Below, piece by piece: positions 43,829-55,439 of a DNA stretch of 64,000 nt. A program made the translations under genes and the position numbers. Numbering within the stretch: the stretch's first letter is position 1; each line of letters begins with the position of its first letter. This DNA comes from Raffaelea ambrosiae. Lineage: Eukaryota > Ascomycota > Sordariomycetes > Ophiostomatales > Ophiostomataceae. Location: NCBI GenBank assembly GCA_002778195.1, contig PCDI01000003.1, positions 1,216,295 to 1,280,294 on the forward strand, read 5' to 3'. Under the pieces are notes generated by a model. The model had not been told where the DNA came from and made no database searches. It was given only the letters and a program-made list of their open reading frames with translations.

Positions 43829-46800
43829 CTTTCCAAGTCAGGTCTTGTTTGCTGTCTTGGACGAAAGGGGGGGCAAAGTGGAAGTCAAAATAGGGTTTCC
43901 GACCGACGATACCCTGTTCTCGAGTGGTTGGTGCGGTCGATCGAAAGTTCGAATGAACAGGGCGAGATTAATTTTTCTCCTGGTCGCTCGGGGGATCTAC
44001 GCTGTTTATATAGAAATCACAGAGTATTGTGTTGTCGTCACAAAGTTTTATGCTGGCATCTTCCTTTACCCTCTGGCCCAGGTCCAAAGGATCGATCACA
44101 AGAGGCGTCGGCACACGAGTCACAAGGCGCTGAGAAATGAGATGGAGGGAGGGGTGCGTATTTTGGTTTTGATTGTATCGAGCCATGACTATTATTCTTC
44201 ATCTACCTTGTACCTTGACTTCCACCTCGGCCATTGCCTTCTGGAAGTGCACTTTAGCCTCAGTCGTCCGCTTTCTGTCCGCGAGACTGGACGGCCATCG
44301 CAGACAGGCATCCCCTCAGTTCTCTGTTGAGAAGATGTCCCCGATGATGAGCAGACCTGGCTGGGCCACGGAGCTTGCCAACTTTTACTCCAGTCACAGA
44401 ACGTGTTGGTGACCGCCAATGGCACTGATTACAAGGGGTCGATCAGAAACATTTTTATTTTGTAGATTATTATTTTAGTGAATTTAGATCAATTATCCCC
44501 CCCCCCCCCCCAAGAGAATGGCCAGCTGCTATGCTGCTATGCTACCCACAGTACGAAGACAGCTTAGGAAACATGCACACTCATGGTGAGAGAGTTGGAG
44601 GGTCACAATCGGGGTTCTCAACCCGGGATATTGAGGCCATGTTTGCGTAGCCGTATGCATCTGGCCATATACGTGCTGAAAGGGGCTGTAAAATGGGAGA
44701 TGGCTTTGTTCATTCCCACGGTGTCCTTGCCACAAAAGCAGCATGTACCATACTTCCATATTCCATTGCCCGTCTTTCTTTCTTTGTGATTTTAGCCCTA
44801 TGCTCGTGGGCATGTAGCCCGTCTGAAAGGCGTTGTGTGCGACGTGGATTGCTCTGGTTGTGACTCAGCAGAGCTGTTCTTATTTCATCTATCGATTTTC
44901 TATTTTTTTATTTTTTTTATTTTTGCTCTGTATGGGTATGCAATTGGCAGTACTCATTGGCAATTAGTACTGGCAGTTACTTGGAGTGAATGACTGGCAT
45001 AAATTTGTGCTGTCAGAACGTATGGGTGCTGCAATCCCCAAGATGCTAATTTCCCTGATACACCTTTCCGCTGCACAATTTCCGTTACAAATTTAACTCC
45101 CCAATACTCGAAACAGGGCAAATGCAGGAGTAAGCACACCATGCCTGAATTGTTTCCTCTCATGCTGGTTTTCCAGCAAGTGCTTTCTGCGAGGACCAAC
45201 ACCGGCACAGGCCGTCTGTGAGCACACACCCAAGCAGGGCGCCAACTGCAAGCAGGCCCGAAAAAGAAATAAGATCTAAAAAAAGAGGGAAAAAAAACGA
45301 GAAAAAAAGCCATACATTTTTCACTAATCATTGCAAACTTGTTCAATTACTGCTTACGTTTTGCGCGGGACCATGGAACTCCGGGCGGGAAACTATGCGA
45401 CATGAAAAAAATCCAGTTGACCAGCACTAGCTTGGGGTCGCAAGAGTTACACAGGCTTCTTAGAAACACGCCCTGTCGAGAATCTCATCACACAAGGGAA
45501 CTCGTAAAGAGGTCTGTCCGGATGAGATAGTGGAACCCCACTGTAGTTATCGTCTTGGAGATGTGTGCATGATGGCAGCCTGCCTTGCAGCTCGGTGTTT
45601 CATTCGCTCACGCCCCCCCTCCCGTCTTCCCGGAATCCTTGTTTCACAGACTGGGATTGGTTGGAAGCTGCCTCGCGGACCGAGACTATAAAAACGAAGA
45701 AGCAGCGTGTCGCGTACCAAAGGAACAGACGTGTTGCAAGATGACAGCTGTCGTGGCACGTCCAAAAGGGTCCGAGAGGTCCAAGAGGCGGCCGTGGAAT
45801 GAGCAGGAAACAGTCGCGGAAGGCACGATTGAGGGCCCGCACATGCCCGAACAGGAAATCTTCCAGAACGAAGCCTTGCTTGGGAGAGCCGGCACCCATG
45901 ATCTGACCGCTCTTTCTATTTCGGCGTGGCCAGAGGTGTTCTAAATACGGCTCGCGAGAGACGGTTGGGTAGAGAGCAGGGGGGGAGGGGAAGGGGGGGG
46001 GGAAAAGACAAGCGAAGGACGACGAGCAGGAAAATTCGACCGACAAGACAATGGAAACCCAAGAAACTGGGTTGGATTCATGACGGAGAGACAGCAACCA
46101 AAAAAAAAAAAAAAGTCGTTCGTTGTACTATGTATCTCCTCCCAACGAGCAATGCGATAGACCCGTACTGCCTGCATGGTTGCAGGCACGATCCTCCAAG
46201 CCATGCCTCTTTTGAGCCTTTTGTGTGCGCTTGATAATCTCTGAACAGCCTAGTGGGTGCCGTTGGACGCCTCGATATTCCCTTGCTGGCGATACCCCCT
46301 CTCCACATCAAGGCGTCTTGTGGTCTTTTCTCCAAGGATTTGCTTGCAAAGGGTTCGCACGCCATCCACAAGAGGTTCGCACGAGGGCTACGGGGCAGAA
46401 CCACTCTGTACAAAGTAGTTGCCACCAGGGAACCAGGGTCCCCGACAAGCCAATGCTACGCTAGACCAGTCCTTCATGGCCGGCCGCAAGGGCGGCCTTT
46501 GGATTTGTCTCAACAAAAATGGACGAGGTTGTTCTTCTGCTCGTCAGCGCGCCCCTGTTGCTGCCCAACGAGCGGAGAAGCGGTATTCGAAAACGAGGCG
46601 TGGACGAAAGCGAGAGAACAAGAAAGAACACAGAAGATGAACCAGGGGGGTTGGGAGAAAATGGCGAGGCTGGGTGCGAGGGACCAAGTCGACAGTCGAT
46701 TGGGTATACACATGCCGTGTAATACAAAGAGCCACTCTGCATGAATGGGCATGCGAGATATGCAGGGGGAAGCAATCATGAAAGGGGGGGCTAGACAAGT

Positions 46801-48162
46801 CACGGTCCGATAGGCTGGTCTACACACAACGTCTTGGAGAGCTCTCTTGGTGCACTGGTCGTACAGATTGCATAGTAGCGCTCTTTGGACAGACACACCC
46901 CAAACCAAAAGCCACGGGACGCACACCGTCTGCGGATACTAGCCCAAAGCCACGCGGGATCTCCCAGTGCCTTGCCAGTCTCCCACCAGGATTGAGACGC
47001 GGGAACGAAGAGACGACCCGTTCCAAGCAAGGGGATCCCAGGCCTGGACTCCATTCCAGGCCAACTCGCCCTCTGAGCGCACGGACAACCGTTGAGGCGT
47101 CACTGCCGTGTGTACATGCGCGGATCGCTCATATTTGACAAGAATCCTCGACAGATCTGTCCGGTTCACTCGCAGCGTTGTACTGCGGCCTGCGTATCTG
47201 GGCACGAGCGATAGCAACAATGCGGGCAGCCCAGGAGCAACCCAGGCAGGAATGATGGTCTGGCCTGGGTAGCGGATACGTTCCCCTACATCCCCAATTG
47301 GCGATAGAAACCCCCCCCCCCCTTTCCGTCATTCACGCCCTTCTCTTTCTCTCTCCGGAAGAGGAAGGCTTGGGGTGCCGGGTCTGCTCCCGGACAAAAG
47401 AGGCACGCACCTTTGTCTCGCTTCCGCCGCCACACACACACCTGTCCATGCGTCGGCACCCCCCCCACTCACATCTTTCTCTCTGCTCATATTACACCCT
47501 CGTAGTATTCGCTTCACCCTGGTACCTTGTCTGCCGTGGAAAATTTTTTTGGGGCCGGCCGAGTGATCCTTTGTTCATATCAAGACTTCGCGGGGAAAGA
47601 AAAAATTTGGAATGTTTCCTGAGAAACAAAAGACCCCCCCCAGATAAGATGTCTCGTGTTCGCTCAAACCAGTATCAAAGCGACTTTTTGGGAACCGGCT
47701 AGACAGGCTCCTCCCTTGTAGATGGCCTCATGACTGCAGAAAATCAAAACGACGGTCCCCCATGTCTCCTATCTGGCACCCCCCTCCCCCTTCCCCCCTT
47801 TTCAACCGGCCAGAAGCAAACCTTTTTTATTCTTGGGAGGGCCATAGATACGCTGCTGTTCCCCTGTCTAATACCTGTCTGAGAACTTGGGTGACGCCGG
47901 CAAACCAGTTGCTCCCCCTCCCCCCCTTGTCAATACTAGCTGCAGTCTCTGCTGTCAGGTTCTTGTGTTTTTTTTTGGTTTTTTTTTTCATTGACACGTC
48001 GGCTCGGGCAGTGCGTTGTTCACCTCTCCCCCTTTCTTGCCTCTCCCCTCCTTTTTTTTTGTTGGGAAGTATGCCTCGTTGTTCGCCTCGTCTCTCACTC
48101 TATCTCTCTTGTCCCGCCCTCTCTATCCACATCCTGCCCGTCCCCCCCAACAGCTTTGGCAA
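43829..48162. other. 4.3-kb region without recognisable genes
   Basis: Both strands were scanned; open frames are short (mostly under 165 codons) and without family motifs. Homopolymers: C15 at 44497-44511, A-tracts near 43648 and 46100, C12 at 47311-47322. No terminal repeats, transposase or reverse transcriptase motifs, tRNA or rRNA were noticed. The part next to the MFS gene is C-rich. Confidence 0.3.
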
Positions 48163-50163
48163 CTACGCCCTCGGCGTCGCCTGTGGGTCTGGACTGCTAA
48201 TTTCTTTCTCTGCCGTCTGATACTGCAGACCCTCTTGATCTTGCTGTTGGTTCGCCGGCCCCTGCTCCGACGGCTGCTTAGCCGCGTCCTCCCTTTGACG
48301 CCTATTCCCCTCCTCCTCCTTGGCAGCCTTCTTCTTGGCCAGCCGCACCTTTCGCTCCTCTCGCCACTTCGGGCCCTCACGGTACAGTACATACAGCACC
48401 GGCGAGAACACGACACACAACAGTGCCCAAAAGGTGAACGTCCAGCCGCGGCCGAGGCGGTCGAGCATGGGCTCGATGAACGCCACAACGCCGGCGCCAA
48501 GCAGACACCGGACCAGGTTGAGGGCGGCGACGGCCGTGGCGGGAGCCTGGGGGTAGAGGTCCATGATGAACGTGTTGAGAATGCTAAAGGAGCCCACAAT
48601 GGTGAGCCCAATGACAAACAGCAGGACCAGCGGCGCAGCCAGGGGCTGGCGGTACTCGAGCACCCAGCCGTAGGCGATCGCGGCCAGCACGCCAACGAAG
48701 ACCAGCGGCACCATGGGCTGGATGCGGGCGAGCTCGATGGGGAAGGTCGACAGGTCGTCGCCGCGCTTGTAGTCGATGGTGAAGCCGATCTTGCGGGCGA
48801 TGCGGCGGTAGTTCCAGTCGAGCATGTGGCCCTGGGCGATGGCGGCGACGCAGCAGCCGACGCCATAGGGCAGGTAGCACAGGCCGATCTGCAGGTTGTT
48901 GAGCCCGTACAGGTCGGCAAAGATGGTCGACAGCGTGGCCACGGTCACGATGAACAGCACATAGAGCAGGCCCGCATACAGCAGGATCAGTGACAGGTCC
49001 TTCTCCATGACCACGTACAGCGTCCGCAGCGGGTTCGGAAACCGGATCTTGCTCTTGGGCACCAGGGCCAGCATCTCCGCCGATGGCGGGTGTCGTCGCT
49101 GGCGGATCATGTCCAGCACCGTCATGTTGATCCACCGCGGCGGAATCGACCCGTTGCCCACCACGTTGCGCGATGTCTCTGGCACCGTCAGCACATACGG
49201 CACCAGCAGACACGCGCACAGGATGCAGCAGAACCAGAAGATGGACCGCCAGCCCAGGTACTGCGACAGGATGCCGCCCAGCACGGGGCTGATGGCCGGA
49301 CCGACGTTGATGCCCGCGCCCACAATGCCCATGTACTTGCCGCGCTCGGCGCTGACAGAAATGTCCGCCACCACGGCGTAGCCCAGGGCCAGAGTGCCGC
49401 TGCTGCCGCCGCTCTGCAGCATGCGCAGCACCAGCAGCGCGGCGAAGTTGTCCTGCAGGGCCAGGCCGATGTTGACAAACAGGTAGATGACGAGGGCAAT
49501 GATGAATGCCGGACGGCGGCCGGCCATGTCGCCGAAATCGCCAAAGAGTGTCGGGGCAATGCCCTGCAGGACCATGTACGTCGTCACCGTCAAGTTGATG
49601 AGGCCGATGGACACGCCGAGGTCTTCGGCGATGGGGTTGAGGGCCGGGAAGTATATGTTGGCCGTCATGGGCGAGATGAAGCTGGTCATGGTGACCAGAA
49701 CGATAATGTAAATCTTCATGCGGCGCGAGAAGATGCTGTAGACGGGGCCACTGACCACACGACTGAGTGCCTCAGGGTCTGCATTGTTCGGCGCTTGTCC
49801 GGACTCGCCTGCGCCCGCTCCGACGCGGGCCCGGGCCTCAGAGGACGTGTGCGACATGTGGGACAGGCCAATGCCGGTCCCGTGGCCGGGCTCATCGTCA
49901 TCAGAACCGACGCCGGCTTCGTGTTCCCGTCCTGCTCTCAAGCTGCCGGGGTCGGCCGTGGGTGCTGACAGAGAGAGGGACGAGTCGTCGGCCAGGCAGA
50001 CAGAGTTCAACGGAGTCTTCTTTTCTTCGTCTGTTGTCCGGGGAGGAGAAAGATTGGCATGGGCAGGGCCGGGCCGGGTGCCAAGAGGCGGCGGCCCGCT
50101 GTCGTCTGTAGCAGCTACATTGGGATTGGTTGGCTGTCGAAGTGGAAAGAGAGAATCATTCAT
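48163..50163 (-). CDS. MFS drug:H+ antiporter-like transporter (DHA1, 12 TM)
   Basis: A single exon of 666 residues. A hydrophilic N-terminus of about 155 residues precedes twelve predicted TM helices. Family marks are the motif-A-like GDFGDMAGRRPAF between TM2 and TM3, SGGSSGTLALGYAVVADI in TM4, motif C in GAGINVGPAISPVLGGILS (TM5) and the conserved YFPALNPIAEDLGVS after TM1. These point to DHA1 exporters of the Qdr/Aqr/Dtr group, which move drugs, acids or polyamines across the plasma membrane. The central loop (about residues 355-405) is basic. The C-terminal tail is a Lys/Glu/Gln-rich charged region. Substrate cannot be told from sequence. It is divergent from UFE1 over a 1.7-kb spacer. 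Confidence 0.88.
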   Translation of the reverse strand: MNDSLFPLRQPTNPNVAATDDSGPPPLGTRPGPAHANLSPPRTTDEEKKTPLNSVCLADDSSLSLSAPTADPGSLRAGREHEAGVGSDDDEPGHGTGIGLSHMSHTSSEARARVGAGAGESGQAPNNADPEALSRVVSGPVYSIFSRRMKIYIIVLVTMTSFISPMTANIYFPALNPIAEDLGVSIGLINLTVTTYMVLQGIAPTLFGDFGDMAGRRPAFIIALVIYLFVNIGLALQDNFAALLVLRMLQSGGSSGTLALGYAVVADISVSAERGKYMGIVGAGINVGPAISPVLGGILSQYLGWRSIFWFCCILCACLLVPYVLTVPETSRNVVGNGSIPPRWINMTVLDMIRQRRHPPSAEMLALVPKSKIRFPNPLRTLYVVMEKDLSLILLYAGLLYVLFIVTVATLSTIFADLYGLNNLQIGLCYLPYGVGCCVAAIAQGHMLDWNYRRIARKIGFTIDYKRGDDLSTFPIELARIQPMVPLVFVGVLAAIAYGWVLEYRQPLAAPLVLLFVIGLTIVGSFSILNTFIMDLYPQAPATAVAALNLVRCLLGAGVVAFIEPMLDRLGRGWTFTFWALLCVVFSPVLYVLYREGPKWREERKVRLAKKKAAKEEEGNRRQREDAAKQPSEQGPANQQQDQEGLQYQTAEKEISSPDPQATPRA

Positions 50164-51846
50164 GGCGGCATTGAATAGACAAACTGGGGTGGGACGTCTG
50201 GAGAGGAAGGGGAAAAATAGAAAAAAAGCGGGAAGAAAATCTGGCAGGGGAAAAAACGCTTCAGATGCAAATAAATGACAGGCTATGAGCGGCGTAGCGA
50301 GCGGCGTGCCCTATTGCTATCTCGGGTCAGGCGGTGGATTGGCCGATCGGCGGGTAGTGGCCGGCGACAATCCATCGTTAGCTGAGCAGGGCCCCAAAAA
50401 AATAGAAGCTTCCCCTGTGGAGACTTCTCCAGGACAAGAGTAAATAGCCTTCTCTCATTGCTCGGACAGCAGTCACAGCAGCGGCCAGAAAAGCAGATGC
50501 GTTTCACCGGGCAACAACCTGTCTGGACTTATTTCCGCCAGGACTCTTTGGGGAAGGTCATGGCGTGGGCGCGGAGGGCAGACAGAGCAACAAGCTTATC
50601 CAAAAGAGAACAACACAAGGGCATTCACAGCAAGACTCCCTGTCCAGAAACACACCTACCGAGCCAGAACAGACACGTCGGAAACTGGCATGAACAGCGG
50701 AGGTTCGATACCATTGCGGCCAAGAAAGGGCCGATGGAGGAGCCGACGACCGCTTGCCTTGGCGGGTTGGCCGCCGAAGACGGGCCACCAGATGGCCGTG
50801 TTCCATGGTTTGCGGGAAGAAGAGGGTTTCCAACGGCCAGGCCGTCGAATGAAAGCGGCTGGTTTTGTCAACCTGACCTAGAAGCGGCAAGCCTGATCTC
50901 CAACCCTCGGCGTAGAGCACTCGCTGCCGCAGTCTTGTGGCCATCGCTATTACACGGTAGACTTCACTTGCCATTGCAATGGCGTTCATGTCGACTACTG
51001 CTAGCGAAATGACAGTTCGTATCCTGTACCTCACAGACCTCGTTTGCAGACCCAATTCACAGCAACTGGTGGACATTGACCAGCCAATGCCAAACACAGG
51101 AAATCATATTCCTGAAAAAGCAACGGGGCACCCACGCCCCACGCCAACCAATCCGTGAGCGGAGAGCTATTCCTGGCCGGCCATTTGCTGCCGTTTCAAC
51201 TGCCTGCTTTATCTTGCTGTGAGGTGCGGTATCGGATGCAAATATTCTCCATTGCGAGGAGGGGGGAGGGAAGGCAAGAAACACAAGCCAAAAAGAAAGT
51301 GCGTGTCCAACAGAGCCGCCAGGCTGAATCCTTCCGGCGAAGCAGGTCTCGCTGACCGACAAGAAGAACTTAATCAACCCCGAAAAAGTGGCCCTACTCA
51401 CAAGCTGCAGTACACAGTAAAGATAAGCTTGTTTGGGAGCGAAACGGGGGGAAAGCCATGACGTTCAGAAAATGAATGGCACGTGCCAGAAGTGGGTCTT
51501 TGGTGGCACAGTGGAAACTGAGCCACAGGCAATTAAGCGCGTCGCATGAAGAAGCCACGATTTGGGAGCGTTGAGCATCGACCGAGAAGGAGCTTGGGCA
51601 GAGCTATCTTACACCTCCAGCTGTCCTTCGCAACAACTCGACAATTATGCCGGCGTCTAGCCAGTGAACAGCTGGTTCTCCAAGCCAAGAGAAGACGAAC
51701 AGACTCACAACCGGAGAAAAGACATGTTATGACCATAATCTCGAGCGCACCCATGAGGTACGACCATCGGCCATCATCAGGGGCCCTCTCACAAGGCAAA
51801 GCGATCAAACCCGACAGACCACTACCACATCGCCTGAGTCGACACG
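50164..51846. promoter_or_regulatory. Divergent MFS / UFE1 region
   Basis: No gene recognised. A 10-base palindrome GGCACGTGCC is at 51478-51487, about 370 bases before the UFE1 start. Otherwise unremarkable. Confidence 0.35.
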
Positions 51847-53235
51847 ATGCAGTCATCGATGGACCTCACATCGGCCTTCAATGAGCTGCTGAAGAAGCAT
51901 GACAGCAGGCCGATCGTGCAGGCCAAGTTCGACCCAACCCAAACAGAAGGCTTTCTCAAAGAAGCCTATCGAATTGTGGGTGGTGCCCTCCAGACAACTG
52001 CACCATTGCTTCCCCTGTACTCTCTACAGCCTCTACCCCCCTTTCCACTACTAACATGACCTCCCCAGAACGGCCACATTGCCACCCTCTCCCAACAGCT
52101 CAGTGATGTCCGACAAGCCTACCTCTCCACCGCCCCGCCCCGGCGCTCCGCCCTTCATCGCCGCAACGGCTCGTCCGTAGACCAGCAGCCGGCTGCCCTC
52201 ACCGATGCCCAGCGCGAAGAGATCGACGGCAACGCCAAGCGACTCCTACGCGACCTCAACGCATCCATCCGCGGCCTCGCCGACGCCGAGGCCCTGCACC
52301 AGGAGACGCAGCAAGCACTCGTGCGCAAGCAGTATGCGGGGCCGTCCCTACGCCTGCCTTTTGGCGGCAACGTCAGCACCGGCCTCTCTCTTCTGCCCAA
52401 GTCGGCCGAGCAGAGGGCAGCCGAGGAAGGCCTGAAGCAGGCAGCTGCGCACCGGGAGAGCGTGCTGTGGTACCTGCGGCAGCGGCTGCAGGCGTGCGGA
52501 CGACGGCAGCAGACGATGATGGAGGCGCGGCTGGCGCGGATGGTGAAGGAGACAACAGCGAGTCCGGTGGCCTTGCCGACGATGCCAGGAGGGACAGAAA
52601 AAGGAACGGCAGCAGCAGCAGCAGAAGCAGCAATAGCAGCCTCGGGCTTATCACGAAAGGCATCAGGGAGAGCACCAGATAAAGCATCGGGGGCACCGGG
52701 GACGGCCAGGGCTGGGGCATCCAATGCAGCTCTTGAAGAAGAGCGACGAGGAGGAACCCATGCCTCCTCCGCCGGCGAGGCTCTGGGCGAGGCTGCACCC
52801 GAAGAGGGCCTCAGCGAGCAGCAGGTGCAGATGTTTGAGCGGGGGAATCAGGCGATGCTGCAGTACTACGAGACGACTCTGGACAAAGTTCGGTAAGTAC
52901 CCGTCGTTTGCAGAAGTCTTGCGACCCCCTTTTCATCCGTGGCTATTTGTCCCCCCCTCCGCCCCCTTGTCTCTCGTGTACTGACCACACACAGGGCTGC
53001 CGAAAAATCGCTCATTGAAATCTCCGAGCTGCAAACGATGCTGGTCAACAATCTGGAGATCCAGTCGACGCACGTGGAGCAGCTGGTGTCGGATGCGGAC
53101 AACACGGAGCAAAACGTGGCGCGTGGCAACCGCGAGCTGCAAAAGGCGCTCGAGCGGCCAAGCACGGCACGGTACACGTTCTACGCGGCGGGTGGACTAT
53201 GCCTGTTTGTGGTAGTGTGGGATTTTTTCATCTAG
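51847..53235 (+). CDS. UFE1: ER Qa-SNARE Ufe1 (syntaxin 18 family)
   Basis: Ufe1 is the target SNARE for Golgi-to-ER retrograde vesicles. Exons 51847-51975, 52069-52892 and 52995-53235 give 397 residues. The N-terminus MDLTSAFNELLKKHDSRPI and FLKEAYRINGHIATLSQQLS form the syntaxin-18 N-domain. Next comes a long Ala/Gly/Ser-rich linker (about 215-290). The SNARE motif LSEQQVQMFERGNQAMLQYY, then TLDKVRAAEKSLIEISELQT and VEQLVSDADNTEQNVARGN, leads to the single C-terminal TM YTFYAAGGLCLFVVVWDFFI. The final residues lie in the lumen. The start could be 51847 or 51859; the second gives the family's usual MDLT. Splice junctions preserve frame (YRI|NGHI and DKVR|AAEK). Confidence 0.9.
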
Positions 53236-55439
53236 ATGGGGAGGACAAATAACAGGAGGAACGGGGGAAACATGACATGCAGGACCAGAATCATGCGACT
53301 TGTTGCAACACCTGTACGACTTACACACCCGTTTGGGTGGGTGCCCTGATGGGTAATACCCTAAGATGCAACCTGGGAGATATGAGTACATAACGAGTAC
53401 AGAGCAGGGCAACCCCCACCGCGTTAGCATGGCGTTGTTTCTTATTATCTTTTTTTTTTTTTTTGGCAGCTCTCTTTGGGCATAAACAGAAAAGCATGGG
53501 ATTGCGGCTGGGATCAGCACTGGTGGAATTGCGAGATAATAAATGAGACACTGTGAATGACGAAAGTTGGAGTAAGACAGCCGCAGAGAACCACAGAACC
53601 ACAGCCACAGGAATCGGAGGAACCACAGGAACCGCACAAACCGGGACACGAGACCGCTACGTGCCATCTCGTATCTCTGCTTTTGAATCCCTATCCCTCT
53701 TTGGTTTCTGGTTTCCCTTGCACCGAAGCGGTGGAAAAAAGGACTTTGCGGCTCCGCCTGCGCGATGCCCAAGATAAAAAAAAAGCCGTTCCCAAATCTT
53801 TGCGCAAGAACGGGATGTGTTAGTCGGTGAGGGAAGGTGGCACCAGGCATGCAAGATACGTGGAAGAGGGGACAGCTGGGGTTTGGGGGGGGGATTTGGA
53901 GACGGAGCCGGGCACCCGTCTGCACTATTACGCAGCATCAACGATCGAACTACTTAAGGCGACAATGGTCCCTGCGAGCCGCCTGCACATCGCTCCTGCG
54001 CTCATAACTCGGAGACCCGGCATGTCGTCAGATGTTCATGTTTGGGNGACTCGACTAGAGCAGCTGCGGAAGACGTCACTGTGTAATACAGGCCAGACGA
54101 AAGGAGGGCGGGGAAGATACATGTAGAGGGGAAGTACTGCACATAGCAAGATAAAATTGGAGGCTCGCAGAGTGGTCTTCTCTAGCCAGCCGAGGCTCGG
54201 TCTGGGATTTTTGGCGGACGCCAGAGAGGGAAGGAGCGCCAGCCAAAGGAAAGGCTTCACATGTCCAGTCGCAACAGCTGCCTCGCAATAAAAAGAGAAC
54301 AGTCTGTCGAGCTTTGGCTTTGTTTTTTTCCCCTAATTCTTCTCGTTCTTCACACCTTTTCGTCTCTGCTTGTTTTTGTTCCACGTTCCACGTTTCCCTT
54401 TCCACCCTCCCGTCTGATCCATCCCGCACATCCGCTCTACTCAGCTCATTGCGTGCTATTAAGATTGCAGCGACACTGTCTCGTGGTCTCACATTCTGGA
54501 AAAAGCCGCCGATTTGCTCCTCGCTCAGCTTTGGCCCGAGAAAGCCCTGCTGCCATCGTTGGTTGCCCGTGTTGGCTGCCACCCTGTCTGTGCTCGCCTC
54601 CAGCTACGGAAGTCCTCCCTCGGAGCTCCTGGCCCTACTTCGCGTTTTCTCGCTATCTTCTGAGCTTCCCTCGCTCCTTCTTCCGCAGAGACCCGGAAGT
54701 AGCGGCCGACCCAGTAAGGCGGCAGTTCCCCGATCGGGTTTTTGGGTATTGGGTATTTTGGGGGTCATCTGGGCTCTGCTCCGATTTTTTTTTTTTTTGC
54801 TTTTTCTGGGTTCTGGGGCAGTTTCTGCTGTCATTTTTTCCCTGCTAGCACCTGGTTAGCACCTTCCGGGTGCATCTTTTCTGCATATCCCATACCCCCC
54901 TCGTTCACTCAATCGCTCCTTCCTCGCGCGCAAGACCACTTTTCTGGGACCCGCCCCATCGCAGCTTCCTTTTTGCTACGTTCCTTTGCTGCGTGCTTGC
55001 CCACTGGACCGCCCTCCCACTGGACCGTTTCCCTTCTTGCGTGTTCCTGCAGCTTGGTGAGCTCAAGCTCGGGACCCTGCCGCGAGTCGAGTACCACGCC
55101 CCCCCCCTCCTGCTACGCCCATTAACGGTTTTTCGTTTTCCGCTTTCCTTGCACGCCTCCCTGCTGTGCTGCAAACGCCCCCCCCCCCCCGCGTTACGGA
55201 GCCAAACACACACTGCCGTGCCCATTTTGTCCTTTTCCCGGAGCAGTGGACATTTCTGTGACACACACACACGCCAACGCCTACAACCCCCCCGCCCAGG
55301 TCCGGTGAGAGCCCGCGCCCGGTGAGAGCGTCATACAACAGGGTGAAAATTTAAGCCAAAATTCAACAGAAAAAAAAAGAGCACTTTTGGGTGCGGCCTA
55401 CTTTTTTGCTATATCTGCTTATTCCTTCCCCTTGCCAAC
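53236..55439. other. UFE1-AAT2 intergenic region
   Basis: About 2.2 kb with no recognisable gene. The last 1 kb is CT-rich and contains a C13 run (55178-55190) and other C runs. One ambiguous base N is at 54047. A T-tract of 16-17 bases lies near 53449-53464. Confidence 0.35.
54047..54047. other. Ambiguous base N
   Basis: A single unresolved base in the UFE1-AAT2 spacer. A second one lies at 31236 beside a T-tract. Confidence 0.95.

Noticed and set aside
54259..54860. 195- and 181-codon plus frames
   Set aside because: Both overlap in CT-rich leader-like DNA, with composition driven by the base bias and no domain.
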